A stretch of DNA of 64,000 bases from Mesorhizobium sp. B1-1-8 (GTDB lineage: Bacteria > Pseudomonadota > Alphaproteobacteria > Rhizobiales > Rhizobiaceae): the NCBI RefSeq assembly GCF_006442795.2, contig NZ_CP083956.1, positions 1,458,501 to 1,522,500 on the forward strand. Reading direction: 5' to 3'. Shown here one piece after another: positions 18,220 through 27,114 of the stretch. Position 1 is the first letter of the stretch. Every line of letters begins with the position of its first letter. A program made the position numbers and the translations under genes. The notes beneath the pieces are model-generated. The model was not told where the DNA came from, did not search any database, and was given only the letters and a program-made list of their open reading frames with translations.

Positions 18220-18738
18220 TCAATCCCGTGACAGCGCGCTGCGGAAGGCGACGGCGGCCAGGATGAGGCTGGCGATGGCGTTCCAGCCGGCCAGCGACAG
18301 GCCGAGGATGCGCAGCGCTGCCTTGTCGCAGGAGGGCGGCACGAATTTGTCGAGCGCGTCGAGCACGCCCTTGCCGCCGGTGTCGACAGGGCCGGCGCCA
18401 GCTGTGCAGTCGGTCGGGCCTGGCCACCAAGCCCATTCGACGCCCGAGTGATAGACGCCGAGATAGAGGCCGTAGAGCATCAGCAGGCCGCCGATCGCCA
18501 AGAGGCCGCGCGTCACCCAGGCCGGCGCGCGCAGCATCGAGGCCACCGCCGCCAGGAGCATCAGCGGCACGCCGATATAGTAGGGCGTGCGCTGCTCAAG
18601 GCAGAGATGGCAGGGGATGTAGCCACCGATGTACTGAAAGGCGAGCGCGGAACCGACGGTGGCCGCCATGGCGACGGCGAGAAACAGCGCCGCGCGCGTC
18701 CGTTGGCGTCCGCTGTCGGCATTCATGGTCGCTGTCAT
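18220..18738 (-). CDS. DsbB-like disulfide bond formation protein
   Basis: Inner-membrane protein of about 172 residues, with four helices, that reoxidises a periplasmic thiol oxidase using quinone. The first redox pair is CHLC (in YIPCHLCLEQRTPYY) just after helix 1. The second pair is spaced cysteines in the long periplasmic loop (TDCTAGAG and PPSCDK). The start is placed at ATG 18738; ATG 18726 is equally possible. The upstream YqaA-like gene is 25 bases away on the same strand. Confidence 0.88.
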   Translation of the reverse strand: MTATMNADSGRQRTRAALFLAVAMAATVGSALAFQYIGGYIPCHLCLEQRTPYYIGVPLMLLAAVASMLRAPAWVTRGLLAIGGLLMLYGLYLGVYHSGVEWAWWPGPTDCTAGAGPVDTGGKGVLDALDKFVPPSCDKAALRILGLSLAGWNAIASLILAAVAFRSALSRD

Positions 18739-18763
18739 CGTGGGGGATCCGTTTGCTCGGCTG

Positions 18764-19351
18764 CTATGCGTGGGCATATCTGACGAGGATATAGAGCAAA
18801 ATCAGGGCGGCGGCGCCGGCGCTGACGATCATTCCCAGGCGTTTTTCGATGAACTCCCTGATCGGTTCGCCATAGCGGCGCAGCAGCCAGGCGAGCAGCA
18901 GGAAACGCGCGCCGCGCGCCACGATAGCCGAAACGATGAAGACAATGAGATTGACGTGCAGCGCACCGGCCAGGATCGTGACCACCTTGATCGGCGGCAG
19001 GTGCGCCGCGCCGGATGTGACGAGCAACACCAGCATCAGCCCGGTGCCGGACGACTGCCACTTCTCGAACGTCGCAAGGCCGCCGAAGTGCTCCAGGATC
19101 GGCCGGGCTATCGTATCGTAGGCATAGTAGCCGATCAGCCAGCCGGCAACGCCGCCCAGTACGGACGCAACGGTGGCGGTCAGCGCGTAGCGATAGGCGC
19201 GTTTGGGCCGCGCCAGCGCCATGGGCAGGAACAGCACGTCGGCCGGTATGAAGAAGACGGAGCTTTCGACGAAGGCGATGAAGGCCAGCCACCATTCAGC
19301 GGATTTGCGCGCCGCCAGCGACAGCGTCCAATCGTAAAGTCCGCGAAGCAT
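18764..19351 (-). CDS. YqaA/DedA-like membrane protein
   Basis: A 195-residue inner-membrane protein related to the YqaA branch of the DedA/SNARE-associated family. Features are WWLAFIAFVESSVFFIPADVLFLPMALARP near the N-terminus, GGVAGWLIGYYAYD and SGAAHLPPIKVVTILAGAL. ATG 19351 has GGAGA eight bases upstream; the open frame before it is not conserved-looking. DedA proteins are linked to lipid recycling and membrane homeostasis; role of YqaA types is unclear. Confidence 0.85.
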   Translation of the reverse strand: MLRGLYDWTLSLAARKSAEWWLAFIAFVESSVFFIPADVLFLPMALARPKRAYRYALTATVASVLGGVAGWLIGYYAYDTIARPILEHFGGLATFEKWQSSGTGLMLVLLVTSGAAHLPPIKVVTILAGALHVNLIVFIVSAIVARGARFLLLAWLLRRYGEPIREFIEKRLGMIVSAGAAALILLYILVRYAHA

Positions 19352-19576
19352 CGGCTCTCCTAATCGCATGTCGTGCAAAACGCAGCCGCGGTTTTCGGAC
19401 ACGGGCATGCAGGAAACAAGGACCCAAAGCGCCGCAGCCGCCGCCTATGGCGCCGGCCGCTTCGACGCGCTGCCTGTCTAGAAAGATTTTCCGCGCCGCA
19501 CAATGGCGCCGCCCTTACGAAACCGTAAGGTGTGGCATGGTCGTCGAGCGGGCCGCCCAAATCGGCAACAGGCCAG

Positions 19577-19604
19577 TTGACGAACGGGTCTCCAACCGTA
19601 TAGT
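19577..19604 (+). promoter_or_regulatory. tRNA-Leu promoter (TTGACG-N16-TATAGT)
   Basis: A near-consensus vegetative promoter with a 16-base spacer ends 28 bases before the mature 5' end of the tRNA, as expected for a monocistronic tRNA gene. Confidence 0.7.
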
Positions 19605-19632
19605 CCGCGCCCATCCAGGCCGCCCGGCCTGA

Positions 19633-19717
19633 GCCCCTATGGCGGAATTGGTAGACGCGCTCGACTCAAAATCGAGTTCCGCAAGGAGTGCTGGTTCGAT
19701 CCCGGCTAGGGGCACCA
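19633..19717 (+). tRNA. tRNA-Leu (anticodon CAA)
   Basis: An 85-nt class II tRNA. The acceptor stem GCCCCTA pairs with TAGGGGC, followed by encoded ACCA. The anticodon stem CTCGA/TCGAG encloses the loop CTCAAAA, giving anticodon CAA (reads UUG). A long variable arm and the GGTTCGATCCC T-arm are present. Genes on either side face in different directions; no integrase or duplicated 3' end was seen nearby. Confidence 0.95.
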
Positions 19718-19745
19718 CCCTTTGCTCTTCGAGCTTCGGGTGGCT

Positions 19746-19775
19746 TGTCCTCCGAAGCCTTGGCGAAGGAGGACA
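19746..19775. repeat. TGTCCTCC/GGAGGACA hairpin after tRNA-Leu
   Basis: A 30-base element with perfect 8-bp arms TGTCCTCC and GGAGGACA, 28 bases after the tRNA. The motif GAAGGAGGAC recurs just downstream (19793-19802). It may help end the tRNA transcript, though no strong T-tract follows, or may be a small dispersed repeat. Confidence 0.5.
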
Positions 19776-19832
19776 GGCCATCCTTTGTTAGACGAAGGAG
19801 GACGACCGCCTGATTTTACGGGAGACGCGCGC

Positions 19833-20225
19833 ATGGACCGATTCACCGGTGGCTGCCTGTGCGGCAATGTCCGGATCGTGGCGTCGGGACGCCCGTACCG
19901 GGTCGGCGTTTGTCACTGCCTCGATTGCCGCAAGCACCATGGGGCGCTTTTTCACGCTTCGGCGATTTTTCCTCGGGATGCGGTGATCATCGAGGGCGAA
20001 ACACGCGACTATGCCGGGCGGTTTTTCTGTCCCAACTGCGGCTCCCCGGTTTTCGGGCGCAGCGGCGACGAAATCGAGGTGAACCTGGGATCCCTGGATG
20101 CGCCTAACCAGCTGAAGCCGACCTACGAACTGTGGACCGTCCGCCGCGAGTCCTGGCTGCCGCCGTTTCCGCTCACGAGACGGTACGAGCGCGATCGTGA
20201 CGCTACGGGTCGCTTCGACGAGTAG
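19833..20225 (+). CDS. GFA family (glutathione-dependent formaldehyde-activating-like) protein
   Basis: A 130-residue zinc protein of the GFA/CENP-V fold. Zinc cysteines are visible as CLCGNV (about residues 9-11), CHCLDCRKHHG (about 33-43) and FFCPNCGSPVFGR (about 74-86). The ATG at 19833 (MDRFTGGC) follows GGGAGA. Family members include glutathione-formaldehyde adduct enzymes but most have no proven substrate, so the name should be read as a fold assignment. It converges on the wHTH/TPR gene with 19 bases between. Confidence 0.88.
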   Translation: MDRFTGGCLCGNVRIVASGRPYRVGVCHCLDCRKHHGALFHASAIFPRDAVIIEGETRDYAGRFFCPNCGSPVFGRSGDEIEVNLGSLDAPNQLKPTYELWTVRRESWLPPFPLTRRYERDRDATGRFDE

Positions 20226-20244
20226 GTCGCACGGAGGGTGTGCG

Positions 20245-21753
20245 TCACTCCGGAAGGCCGGCCTTGTGGAAGCCGTCGACGAAATGCTCGAGCGTCGCTT
20301 CGTCGCGGAACGGCTCGGTCCAGACCCAATGCCGGGTCGTGAAATGCGGATTGGCGACGAGGAACATTTCGACCTCGGCGCGCGCCTCGTCGAGCCGGCC
20401 GAGCTGCGCAAGGCTTGCCGCCAGGAAACGGCGTGAGCTGGTTCGATAGGTCTCGTCCCGGCGCAGCGTTTCGACGGCGCCCTCGTAGTCGCGCGCCGCA
20501 TATTGGGCCGCGCCGAGCGTCAGATAGTACCAACTCGGTGGAAACGGGTTTAGCCGAAACGCCTTGCGAATGTGCTCGAGGCCGGCCTCGACCTGTCCGG
20601 CCAGCACCGCGATGTCCGACAGTGTCGCCCAGGCGTCGGCTTCGTTCGGGTCGAGCTCGAACGCCTTGGCGAACTCAGCGTCCGACTCGGCGAAGCGGCG
20701 CTCATAGGCAAGCAAATTGGCCAGCACCCAGCGGCAGCCGGCATCGTTGGGATCGATCGCCACCGCCTTGCGCGCCAGTTCCAGGGCAAGGCTGCGGTTG
20801 GGTTCGATGGGTTCGCCCCAATGCACCCATCCCATCCAATGGTTCATGGCAAGCCAGCGATAGGCCTCGGCGTATTGCGGATCGAGCGATATGGCGCGCG
20901 CCAGCATCAGATGCGCTTCGCGCGCCGTCTGCGGCGAATCGTCGATCAGTTTTCGCGCCCGCACGCAAAGATCGTACGCTTCGAGATTCTTCGGCCGGTT
21001 GCGTGGCGGCGGCGCGCGCAACCGGCCAAGCAATGCCTCGACGATCTTGGCCGTGACCTCGTCCTGGACGGCAAAGATATCGTCCAGGCTGCGATCGAAG
21101 CGTTCCGCCCACAGATGTTCGCCGCTCAGCGCGTCGACCAGCTGAGCGTTGATGCGCACCCGGCCCGCGGCGCGCCTTGCGCTGCCCTCCAGCAGGTAGC
21201 GCACGCCAAGATCGCCGGCGATGCCGCGCACGTCCATCGCCTTGCCTTTATAGGCAAAGACCGAGTTGCGGGCGATGACGAACAGGCCGGCGATCCTGGA
21301 CAGGTCGGTGATCAGGTCCTCGGTCAATCCGTCGGCGAAGGATTCCTGTTCGGGATCGTTGCTGAAATGGACGAAGGGCAGCACGGCGATCGATGGTTTG
21401 TCGGGCAGCGGCAAAGGTTTCCGCCTCGCGCCGCCGAGCCGTTCGACAGCCCCGGTGAAGCGATAGCCGACGCGCGGAACCGTGGCGATCCATTCATCGC
21501 CGTCAGCGGCCGGACCCAGCAGCTTGCGCAATTGCGCGATCTGGACGGTGAGGTTGCCTTCCTCGACGGCCGTGCCCGGCCATGCCGCGTCCATCAACTC
21601 GGCCTTGCCCAGGATTTCACCGGGCCGTGCGACGAGCGCCGCAAGCAGGTTCAGCCCGCGGTAGCCAACGGCAACGGGATCGCCGTTCCGAAGCAGCGTT
21701 CCCACACCGGAGTCAAGCACGAACGGGCCAAAGGCGAAGCGCTCTCCCTGCAT
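20245..21753 (-). CDS. Winged-helix regulator with TolB-like and TPR domains
   Basis: A 502-residue protein with an OmpR/CadC-type winged helix at residues 5-100 (YRGLNLLAALVARPGEILGK through GYRF). A TolB/adenylate-cyclase-associated segment follows at about 120-260 (SIAVLPF and ADGLTEDLITDLSRI), then tetratricopeptide repeats to the end (about 290-480). No membrane segment is obvious, unlike CadC. This architecture is frequent in Mesorhizobium and Bradyrhizobium, and targets are unknown. Start at ATG 21753 (MQGERFAFGPFVLD), where the domain begins. Confidence 0.85.
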   Translation of the reverse strand: MQGERFAFGPFVLDSGVGTLLRNGDPVAVGYRGLNLLAALVARPGEILGKAELMDAAWPGTAVEEGNLTVQIAQLRKLLGPAADGDEWIATVPRVGYRFTGAVERLGGARRKPLPLPDKPSIAVLPFVHFSNDPEQESFADGLTEDLITDLSRIAGLFVIARNSVFAYKGKAMDVRGIAGDLGVRYLLEGSARRAAGRVRINAQLVDALSGEHLWAERFDRSLDDIFAVQDEVTAKIVEALLGRLRAPPPRNRPKNLEAYDLCVRARKLIDDSPQTAREAHLMLARAISLDPQYAEAYRWLAMNHWMGWVHWGEPIEPNRSLALELARKAVAIDPNDAGCRWVLANLLAYERRFAESDAEFAKAFELDPNEADAWATLSDIAVLAGQVEAGLEHIRKAFRLNPFPPSWYYLTLGAAQYAARDYEGAVETLRRDETYRTSSRRFLAASLAQLGRLDEARAEVEMFLVANPHFTTRHWVWTEPFRDEATLEHFVDGFHKAGLPE

Positions 21754-21774
21754 GGGGCGCACTCTTAGAGCAAA

Positions 21775-21800
21775 TCCAGGAATTGCGTCAAAGCCGGGTT
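21775..21800. repeat. Remnant of the GCAATTCC repeat family
   Basis: The sequence AGAGCAAATCCAGGAATTGC, followed by GTCAAA, reads like the two ends of the element at 8509-8609 joined with the centre lost. It lies in the short gap between the ureohydrolase and the regulator. Assignment is by resemblance only. Confidence 0.35.
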
Positions 21801-22706
21801 TCAAACCTGCCGGACGATGGCGCCGACCACATTGACGAGAAGGCGCGCGGCGGTCAGGGCCGACAGGCCATCAATGTCGGCGGGAGGATAGAGCTCGACA
21901 AGGTCGAAGCCAACGATCCTGGCTCGCCTGCCGAGGCCTGCAATCAGGTCGATCGTTTGCGTGTAGGCGAGGCCGCCAGGCGTGCGCGCCGCGACGCCCG
22001 GCATGATGCCGGGATCGAGGCCGTCGCAATCGAGAGTGACGACGACCCGCGCTCCTTGCGGAATATGCCGCAGGGCGGCTTCGACGCCCTGGGCGTGAAC
22101 CTCGCGGGCGGTCACGAAGCGGCTGCCGTAGTGCCGCGCCGCTTCGACTTCGGCAAGGCGGGCGCTGCCGACGCTGCGAAGGCCGACCTGCACCATGCCG
22201 GCGACGTGCGGCATCTCGCTTGCCCGGCGCATCGGGCTCGAATAGCCGTAACGCTCGCCATCTACCTCGTTGCGCCAGTCGATGTGAGCGTCGATCTGCA
22301 GGATCCAGACCGGCCCGTGATCCGCAAAGCCGGCAAGGAAAGGTATCACCACGGAATCGTCGCCGCCGAGCAGGATCGGCACGGCGGGCAACACCAGGAT
22401 CTCGCGCGTCTTCGCCTCGATGCGGGCCCGGTTGCCGGCATTGTCATGCATGGTGGTCGCGATGTCGCCGGCGTCGATGCAGCTGACCGGATTGCCGTCG
22501 AAAAGCGGGCCGCCGAGATCGAAATCCCAGTGCTCGACAAGCGCGGCATCGTCCTGGCTCGCGGCGCGGATGGCATCGGCAGCCAGCGCATGGCCGCTGC
22601 TGTCCTTGCCGGGATAGGTGCTGCCGTGACCGGCTCCGAAGATTACCGCACGGGGTGTGCGGCCGGCGTCGAGGTGATCGGGGAAGCTGAGAAAGGGGGC
22701 GGTCAT
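21801..22706 (-). CDS. Ureohydrolase (agmatinase/arginase family)
   Basis: A 301-residue manganese hydrolase of the arginase/agmatinase fold that would split a guanidino compound to urea and an amine. Metal-site motifs are DAHID (139-143) and DCDGLDP (226-232). The first metal motif, usually GGDHS, reads GGDDS (114-118), replacing the first metal-ligand histidine by Asp117. Start set at ATG 22706 (MTAPFLSFPDH); the longer open frame is not conserved-looking. Substrate (agmatine, guanidinobutyrate or other) cannot be read from sequence. Confidence 0.85.
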   Translation of the reverse strand: MTAPFLSFPDHLDAGRTPRAVIFGAGHGSTYPGKDSSGHALAADAIRAASQDDAALVEHWDFDLGGPLFDGNPVSCIDAGDIATTMHDNAGNRARIEAKTREILVLPAVPILLGGDDSVVIPFLAGFADHGPVWILQIDAHIDWRNEVDGERYGYSSPMRRASEMPHVAGMVQVGLRSVGSARLAEVEAARHYGSRFVTAREVHAQGVEAALRHIPQGARVVVTLDCDGLDPGIMPGVAARTPGGLAYTQTIDLIAGLGRRARIVGFDLVELYPPADIDGLSALTAARLLVNVVGAIVRQV

Positions 22707-22952
22707 TGCTTGATGGTCCCGATGATGTTTCGGCGGAAATTTCGGTGGCGAGAGCTTAGGAGGTCTTTTGCGCCAGTGCGAAAGCCTACGCCAAGCCCAT
22801 AAGGCCGCAAAATCAGCCTGCTTGGAAGTTTTTGGAACAATTTGGCAGCGCTTAATTACGACGCCCGTCCGCGTCCTGCACAATTCAACCTCTTTCAGGT
22901 CGAGGCCCCCGACTCCCAACGGTGTGAGGCCTCAACGAGCACGGAGGTTGCC

Positions 22953-23198
22953 ATGAACAACACCCTTGCATCGGCCCGGCACCAGTGCCTGCGGCCAGCA
23001 ATGACCGCGGCGCGGGCGCCGTATCGCTACAGTCTGACGGCCCTGCTAAGCAGGATCGCCGCCTGGCGCGAGCGGACGCATTTTCGCTGGGAACTGAAGC
23101 GAATGGCAAAGGACAATCCGCATCTGATCGACGATATCGGCCTGACGCGATGGCAGGTCGAGGAAGAGATCGCCAAGCTGCCGTTCTGGCAGCGATAG
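22953..23198 (+). CDS. DUF1127 family protein
   Basis: An 81-residue basic protein whose C-terminus (WELKRMAKDNPHLIDDIGLT then RWQVEEEIAKLPFW) matches DUF1127, a short arginine-rich family abundant in Rhizobiales. Related Agrobacterium proteins influence phosphate uptake and RNA turnover. ATG 22953 has ACGGAGG seven bases upstream. The 246 bases before it, shared with the divergent ureohydrolase, must hold both promoters; no clear element was identified. Confidence 0.8.
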   Translation: MNNTLASARHQCLRPAMTAARAPYRYSLTALLSRIAAWRERTHFRWELKRMAKDNPHLIDDIGLTRWQVEEEIAKLPFWQR

Positions 23199-23260
23199 GG
23201 CGCATGCTGACGAGATGCCGGAGCGCAATGGCAGCAAACCCATCGTTTTGTCCTGGAAGC

Positions 23261-24415
23261 CTACCGCATGTTTCCGGTATGGCCCTGCGAGTATCGGCCC
23301 GGCTGCGGCCACACGGTCAGGCCGTGCGGCTCGACGCCGACGCGGATCCTCGTCACGGCGCCTGAGGTCGTGTCGATCATATAGACCTCGCTGTCGAAGC
23401 GGCCGGAGAGCCAAAGCTGCCTGCCGTCGGCGCTGACATTGCCCATGTCGGGGCTGCCGCCACCGGGGATCGGCCATTGCGCGACGATCGCGCGGGTGGC
23501 GAAGTCGATCACGCTCACGCTGCCCGGTCCCTTCGCCTTGCCCTGCTCCATCCTGTGCGAGCCGCGGTTCGAGACGTAGAGACGCTTGCCGTCGCGGCTG
23601 ACGACGAAGCCGTGCGTGCCGATGCCGGTCGGGATGAAGCCGATCTCCTTGAAACTGTCGCCGTCGACCAGGAAGACGCCGTCATTCATCATGTCGGCGA
23701 CGTAAAAGACCTTGCCGTCGGGCGAGAGCCTGATGTCCTGCGGCATGCCCATCTTCGACAGGTCGAGATGGCCGAGCACCTTCTGGTTCTTAAGGTCGAT
23801 CTTGGTCAGGCCGCCGTCGCCATATTCGCAGGTGAAGATCGCGTAGGAGCCGTCGGCCGAGAAATCGGCATGGTTGATGCCGGGGCAGGTCGGCGTCGGC
23901 AGGACCGATTTCAGCGCCATGGTCCGCGGATCGCGAAAGTCGAGCTGCTTCATGGCCTCGTCGACGATAATGGCCGCGCTGCCGTCCGGCATGAAATACA
24001 TGTTGTAGGGATCGTCGACCGCGATCTGCATGCCGGGCTTGGCGGTGGTCGGATCGATCGGCGTCAGGCTGCCGTTCCTGCCGTTGCCGTTGTTGGCCAC
24101 CCACAGCGTCTTCAGGTCCCAGGAGGGGACGACGTGCTGCGGCCTGCTGCCGACCGGAAACCTGTCGACTTCCTTCAGGGTCACCGTGTCGATCACCGAG
24201 ACGCTGTTCGACGACCGGTTGGGCACATACACGCGCGACAGCGCGCCCGCCGTCGCGGGGCTGAGATGGCCGGCGGTGGTGTGGCTGTAGATGTTGAGCG
24301 GCGCGGGCTCGCTGCAATCCTCGGGGCAGGTATCGGCCAGGGCCACGGCCGGCAGCATGGCAAGCATAAGGAACGGCGCGCACAGGCCGGCATGACGCAG
24401 CAAGGTTCTGATCAT
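23261..24415 (-). CDS. Secreted YVTN-type beta-propeller protein
   Basis: A 384-residue exported protein. The start at ATG 24415 gives a signal peptide (MIRTLLRHAGLCAPFLMLAM, cleavage near ALA-DT). Repeated beta-propeller blades follow (VYVPNRSSNSVSVIDT, LWVANNGNGRNG, LYVSNRGSHR and LWLSGRFDSEVYMID), matching YncE/40-residue YVTN repeats. Cysteines follow the signal (TCPEDC). Such proteins often accompany redox or metal-related periplasmic processes, but no partner is adjacent here. Confidence 0.8.
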   Translation of the reverse strand: MIRTLLRHAGLCAPFLMLAMLPAVALADTCPEDCSEPAPLNIYSHTTAGHLSPATAGALSRVYVPNRSSNSVSVIDTVTLKEVDRFPVGSRPQHVVPSWDLKTLWVANNGNGRNGSLTPIDPTTAKPGMQIAVDDPYNMYFMPDGSAAIIVDEAMKQLDFRDPRTMALKSVLPTPTCPGINHADFSADGSYAIFTCEYGDGGLTKIDLKNQKVLGHLDLSKMGMPQDIRLSPDGKVFYVADMMNDGVFLVDGDSFKEIGFIPTGIGTHGFVVSRDGKRLYVSNRGSHRMEQGKAKGPGSVSVIDFATRAIVAQWPIPGGGSPDMGNVSADGRQLWLSGRFDSEVYMIDTTSGAVTRIRVGVEPHGLTVWPQPGRYSQGHTGNMR

Positions 24416-24490
24416 CAAAATAGCTTTGGTGGTGAATTCCCCCGGCCGGATCCGGCCGCCGCAAGCCATACAGCGTGTCCCGCTATTCAT

Positions 24491-25771
24491 CTAGCGTCTT
24501 TTCAGCAGGTTCTTCATCCGGTTACGGAGCAGACGCGCCATGTTGCGGGTCTCGCGGTAGAGGTGCAGCTGCGAGGCGGCCTGGCGGGCGAGGCGGTCGG
24601 CATCCGGCGTCAGTCCGATCACCAGCGTGCCCATCGGCTTGCGCTCGGTCCACAGCCGGCTCATCACCGGATGGTCGGGCACCGCGCAGGAATCGGTCAT
24701 GACGATGTTGGGGTCGTCGAGATGCTGCCTGGTCACCTCGATCATCAACAGCGTGCCCGGCGAATAGCCGGCCAGGTTCTCGTCATAGGCCGTCTTCCAG
24801 GTATAGGCGATGCCGGCTTCGACGAAGACGACCAGGCAGGCGATGGTGCGGCCGTCGAGCGTCAGCGAATGGATGCGGCACATATCCTGCTCGGCCAGCC
24901 GGTGCACGGCCTCGCGGGCGAAGGCGGCGCGGTAACGGTCGATCGCCATCGCGGTGCGCTCGCGGCCCTTCCAGCCGGCGGCCTCGAGCGTCAGAAATCT
25001 TTCGATGGCGTGGCGGATCTCGTCCGGTCCGCGCGCCACCAGATGCTCGAGCCTGCCGAGGTCGGCAAGGCGCCGCTTCAGCCGGCGGAACTCGCGATAA
25101 TGGTGCGAGCGCAGCGAGGTTTTCAGATAGTCCTCGCCGTCGGCGTCGCTTTCGAGCACCGGACGCTCGGCCTTGCCGGTGGTCACCATGGTCAGGCCGC
25201 GGCTGTCGGCGAAAGAGGTGAGCAGGCTCGCCACCGGTCCGTCGAGCCGCATGTCGGGCAGCACGAAGACCTTCGGCAGTTTGAGATGCGGGCGCGACAG
25301 CATCGAGAAGAAATCCTCGATGACGCCGACCGGATCGTCGCGGTCGACCAGCGGCGTGCCGAGCGGGCCGAACGGGCTCGACCATGTGCGCATGGCCGGA
25401 ACGCCGAGCGGGATACCCGGCCGCTCGACCGAGAACGGCACCAGCAGCCGCAGCCGGTTGCGGAATTCGTCGCCGTCGCGGATCACCGCCAGCCGCACCT
25501 CGCGGTCTTCGAGCCGGGGCATAGCGGGGGCCAGGAAGCGCGGGTTGAAGAAGACATTGGGCTCGATCGTGCGGGCGCACAGGTAATCGAGTTCCTCGAC
25601 AAGGTCGAAGCCGGCCGAGGCCGGATAGATCGCGAGCTTGCGCTCCGGCCGGTTGTTGGCGAGGATCTCGATGTGCGCCGGATCGGCCTCGCGAACGAGC
25701 CCGGCAAGGCCGGACACCATGGCGCCGGCCGGGCCGCCGCTGGTTTCCTCGAGCAACGGGACGGCGGCCAT
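24491..25771 (-). CDS. CelD/BcsL-like GNAT acetyltransferase
   Basis: A 426-residue protein with a BioF2/CelD-type GNAT domain in its second half (about 220-380: LKTSLRSHHYREFRRLKRRL, IACLVVFVEAGIAYTWKTAYDE, GTLLMIEVTRQHL). Related proteins modify exopolysaccharides such as cellulose or acetan. The ATG overlaps the stop of the upstream flippase gene (TGATG), so both are one operon with a shared role in surface polysaccharide. The acceptor is unknown. Confidence 0.8.
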   Translation of the reverse strand: MAAVPLLEETSGGPAGAMVSGLAGLVREADPAHIEILANNRPERKLAIYPASAGFDLVEELDYLCARTIEPNVFFNPRFLAPAMPRLEDREVRLAVIRDGDEFRNRLRLLVPFSVERPGIPLGVPAMRTWSSPFGPLGTPLVDRDDPVGVIEDFFSMLSRPHLKLPKVFVLPDMRLDGPVASLLTSFADSRGLTMVTTGKAERPVLESDADGEDYLKTSLRSHHYREFRRLKRRLADLGRLEHLVARGPDEIRHAIERFLTLEAAGWKGRERTAMAIDRYRAAFAREAVHRLAEQDMCRIHSLTLDGRTIACLVVFVEAGIAYTWKTAYDENLAGYSPGTLLMIEVTRQHLDDPNIVMTDSCAVPDHPVMSRLWTERKPMGTLVIGLTPDADRLARQAASQLHLYRETRNMARLLRNRMKNLLKRR

Positions 25772-27114
25772 CAGGCGGCTTCCTTCCTGGCGGGAACAAA
25801 GATCGCCATGACGATGCCGAGCTTGCGCCAGACGGTGAAGGAGAGCGCGCTGGCCTCGAAGACCATGGCAAGGCTGGTGGCGATCGCCGCGCCCCAGAGG
25901 CCGAAATGCGGGATCAGGAGCACGTTGAGGCCGATGTTCAAGGCAAGAGTCATGGCATAGACGGCGGCGCAGATGTTCTGGTTGCCGCTCATGGTCAGCA
26001 GGCTTTCGCACGGGCCGACGGCGGCGCGCGCAACGACGCCGAGGACAAGCAGGAACAGCAGCGGATAGCCGGCGGTGAATTCGGGGCCGAACAGCACCAG
26101 CATCGGCTCGCCGAGCGCCAGCACCAGAACGGCCATCAGGAGCGAGGGCCAGAAGGTCCAGGAGACGGTCTCGCGGGCGAAGATGGCAAGCCGCCGCGGC
26201 TCGCCATGGGTGAACTGCGCATAGCGCTGGGCGACGCCCGCCTTGACCGCGAAATAGACGAAATGCACCAGTGCCAGCGTCTTCACCGTGGCGAAATAGA
26301 CGGCGACGTCATTGGGGTCGAGATAGGCGCCGACCATCAGCACGTCGGCATTGGTGAGCAGGAAGAAGAAGCTCTCGACCAGGAAGATCGGCAGCGAGAC
26401 CAGGAACCACTGGCCGAAATGCACGGTCGTCGGTCCGGCCGGGATGTTCCTGTCCATGCGCGAGGTGACGCCCATCAGCTGGCCAAGCGTGGTCGCATAG
26501 GTGGCGGCGATGGAGGCGAAGATCGCGGTTTTGGCATCGGGGACATAGTGGAGCGCCAGCATCAGCGCCATGAACACGAGGATCAGCACCGGGCGAACCA
26601 GATAGGTCGGCGACAGCGCGAACAGCGCCCATGAGTTCGCCCGCGCCAGCCCCTGCATCAGATCGCCGAGCGCGATCATCGGCAGGCAGATGACGCCGAG
26701 GATGAAGGGGATGACGTAGTAATTCTCGATCCAGGGCGAGGCGAGCCACACGCCGAGCGCGCCGAGACCGGCGATCAGCGTCGAGGCCACGAGCACGAAC
26801 AGACGGCTGGCTAGCACGATGCCGCGCAATTCGGCCAGCATGCCGCGCTCGCGATATTCGGGAATGAAGCGGATGACCGAGGTGTGGAAGCCGAGGCAGG
26901 CGAGATTGCCGACGATGACCATCGTCACCCAGACCAGCACGAAGATGCCGTATTCGAACGAACCCATCCAGCGCGCCATCAAAACCTGGCTGATGAAGGC
27001 AATGACGGCGCTGATAATGCGGATGGAAAAGGCGATCAGCGACATGCGGCCGGCTTCGCCGCGCTCGTCGGCGGTGAAGAGCACGGAATCGACGCGGCCG
27101 AGCAGCGGCGTCAT
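25771..27114 (-). CDS. Polysaccharide flippase (Wzx/PST family)
   Basis: Inner-membrane protein of about 447 residues with roughly twelve helices, of the oligosaccharide flippase/MVF superfamily. The N-terminal helices are preceded by GRMSLIAFSIRIISAVIAFI. Start at ATG 27114 (MTPLLGRVDSV); the open frame runs back to 27276, but that stretch is basic, lacks membrane helices and no ribosome site supports it. Coupled to the CelD-like gene, so probably exports a lipid-linked polysaccharide unit. Polymerase and glycosyltransferases are not nearby. Confidence 0.85.
   Translation of the reverse strand: MTPLLGRVDSVLFTADERGEAGRMSLIAFSIRIISAVIAFISQVLMARWMGSFEYGIFVLVWVTMVIVGNLACLGFHTSVIRFIPEYRERGMLAELRGIVLASRLFVLVASTLIAGLGALGVWLASPWIENYYVIPFILGVICLPMIALGDLMQGLARANSWALFALSPTYLVRPVLILVFMALMLALHYVPDAKTAIFASIAATYATTLGQLMGVTSRMDRNIPAGPTTVHFGQWFLVSLPIFLVESFFFLLTNADVLMVGAYLDPNDVAVYFATVKTLALVHFVYFAVKAGVAQRYAQFTHGEPRRLAIFARETVSWTFWPSLLMAVLVLALGEPMLVLFGPEFTAGYPLLFLLVLGVVARAAVGPCESLLTMSGNQNICAAVYAMTLALNIGLNVLLIPHFGLWGAAIATSLAMVFEASALSFTVWRKLGIVMAIFVPARKEAA

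Noticed and set aside
23477..25960. Open frame of 827 codons on the plus strand
   Set aside because: It lies opposite the beta-propeller and CelD-like genes and has the His/Arg/Gly-rich composition of an antisense shadow in GC-rich DNA; no domain or ribosome site.
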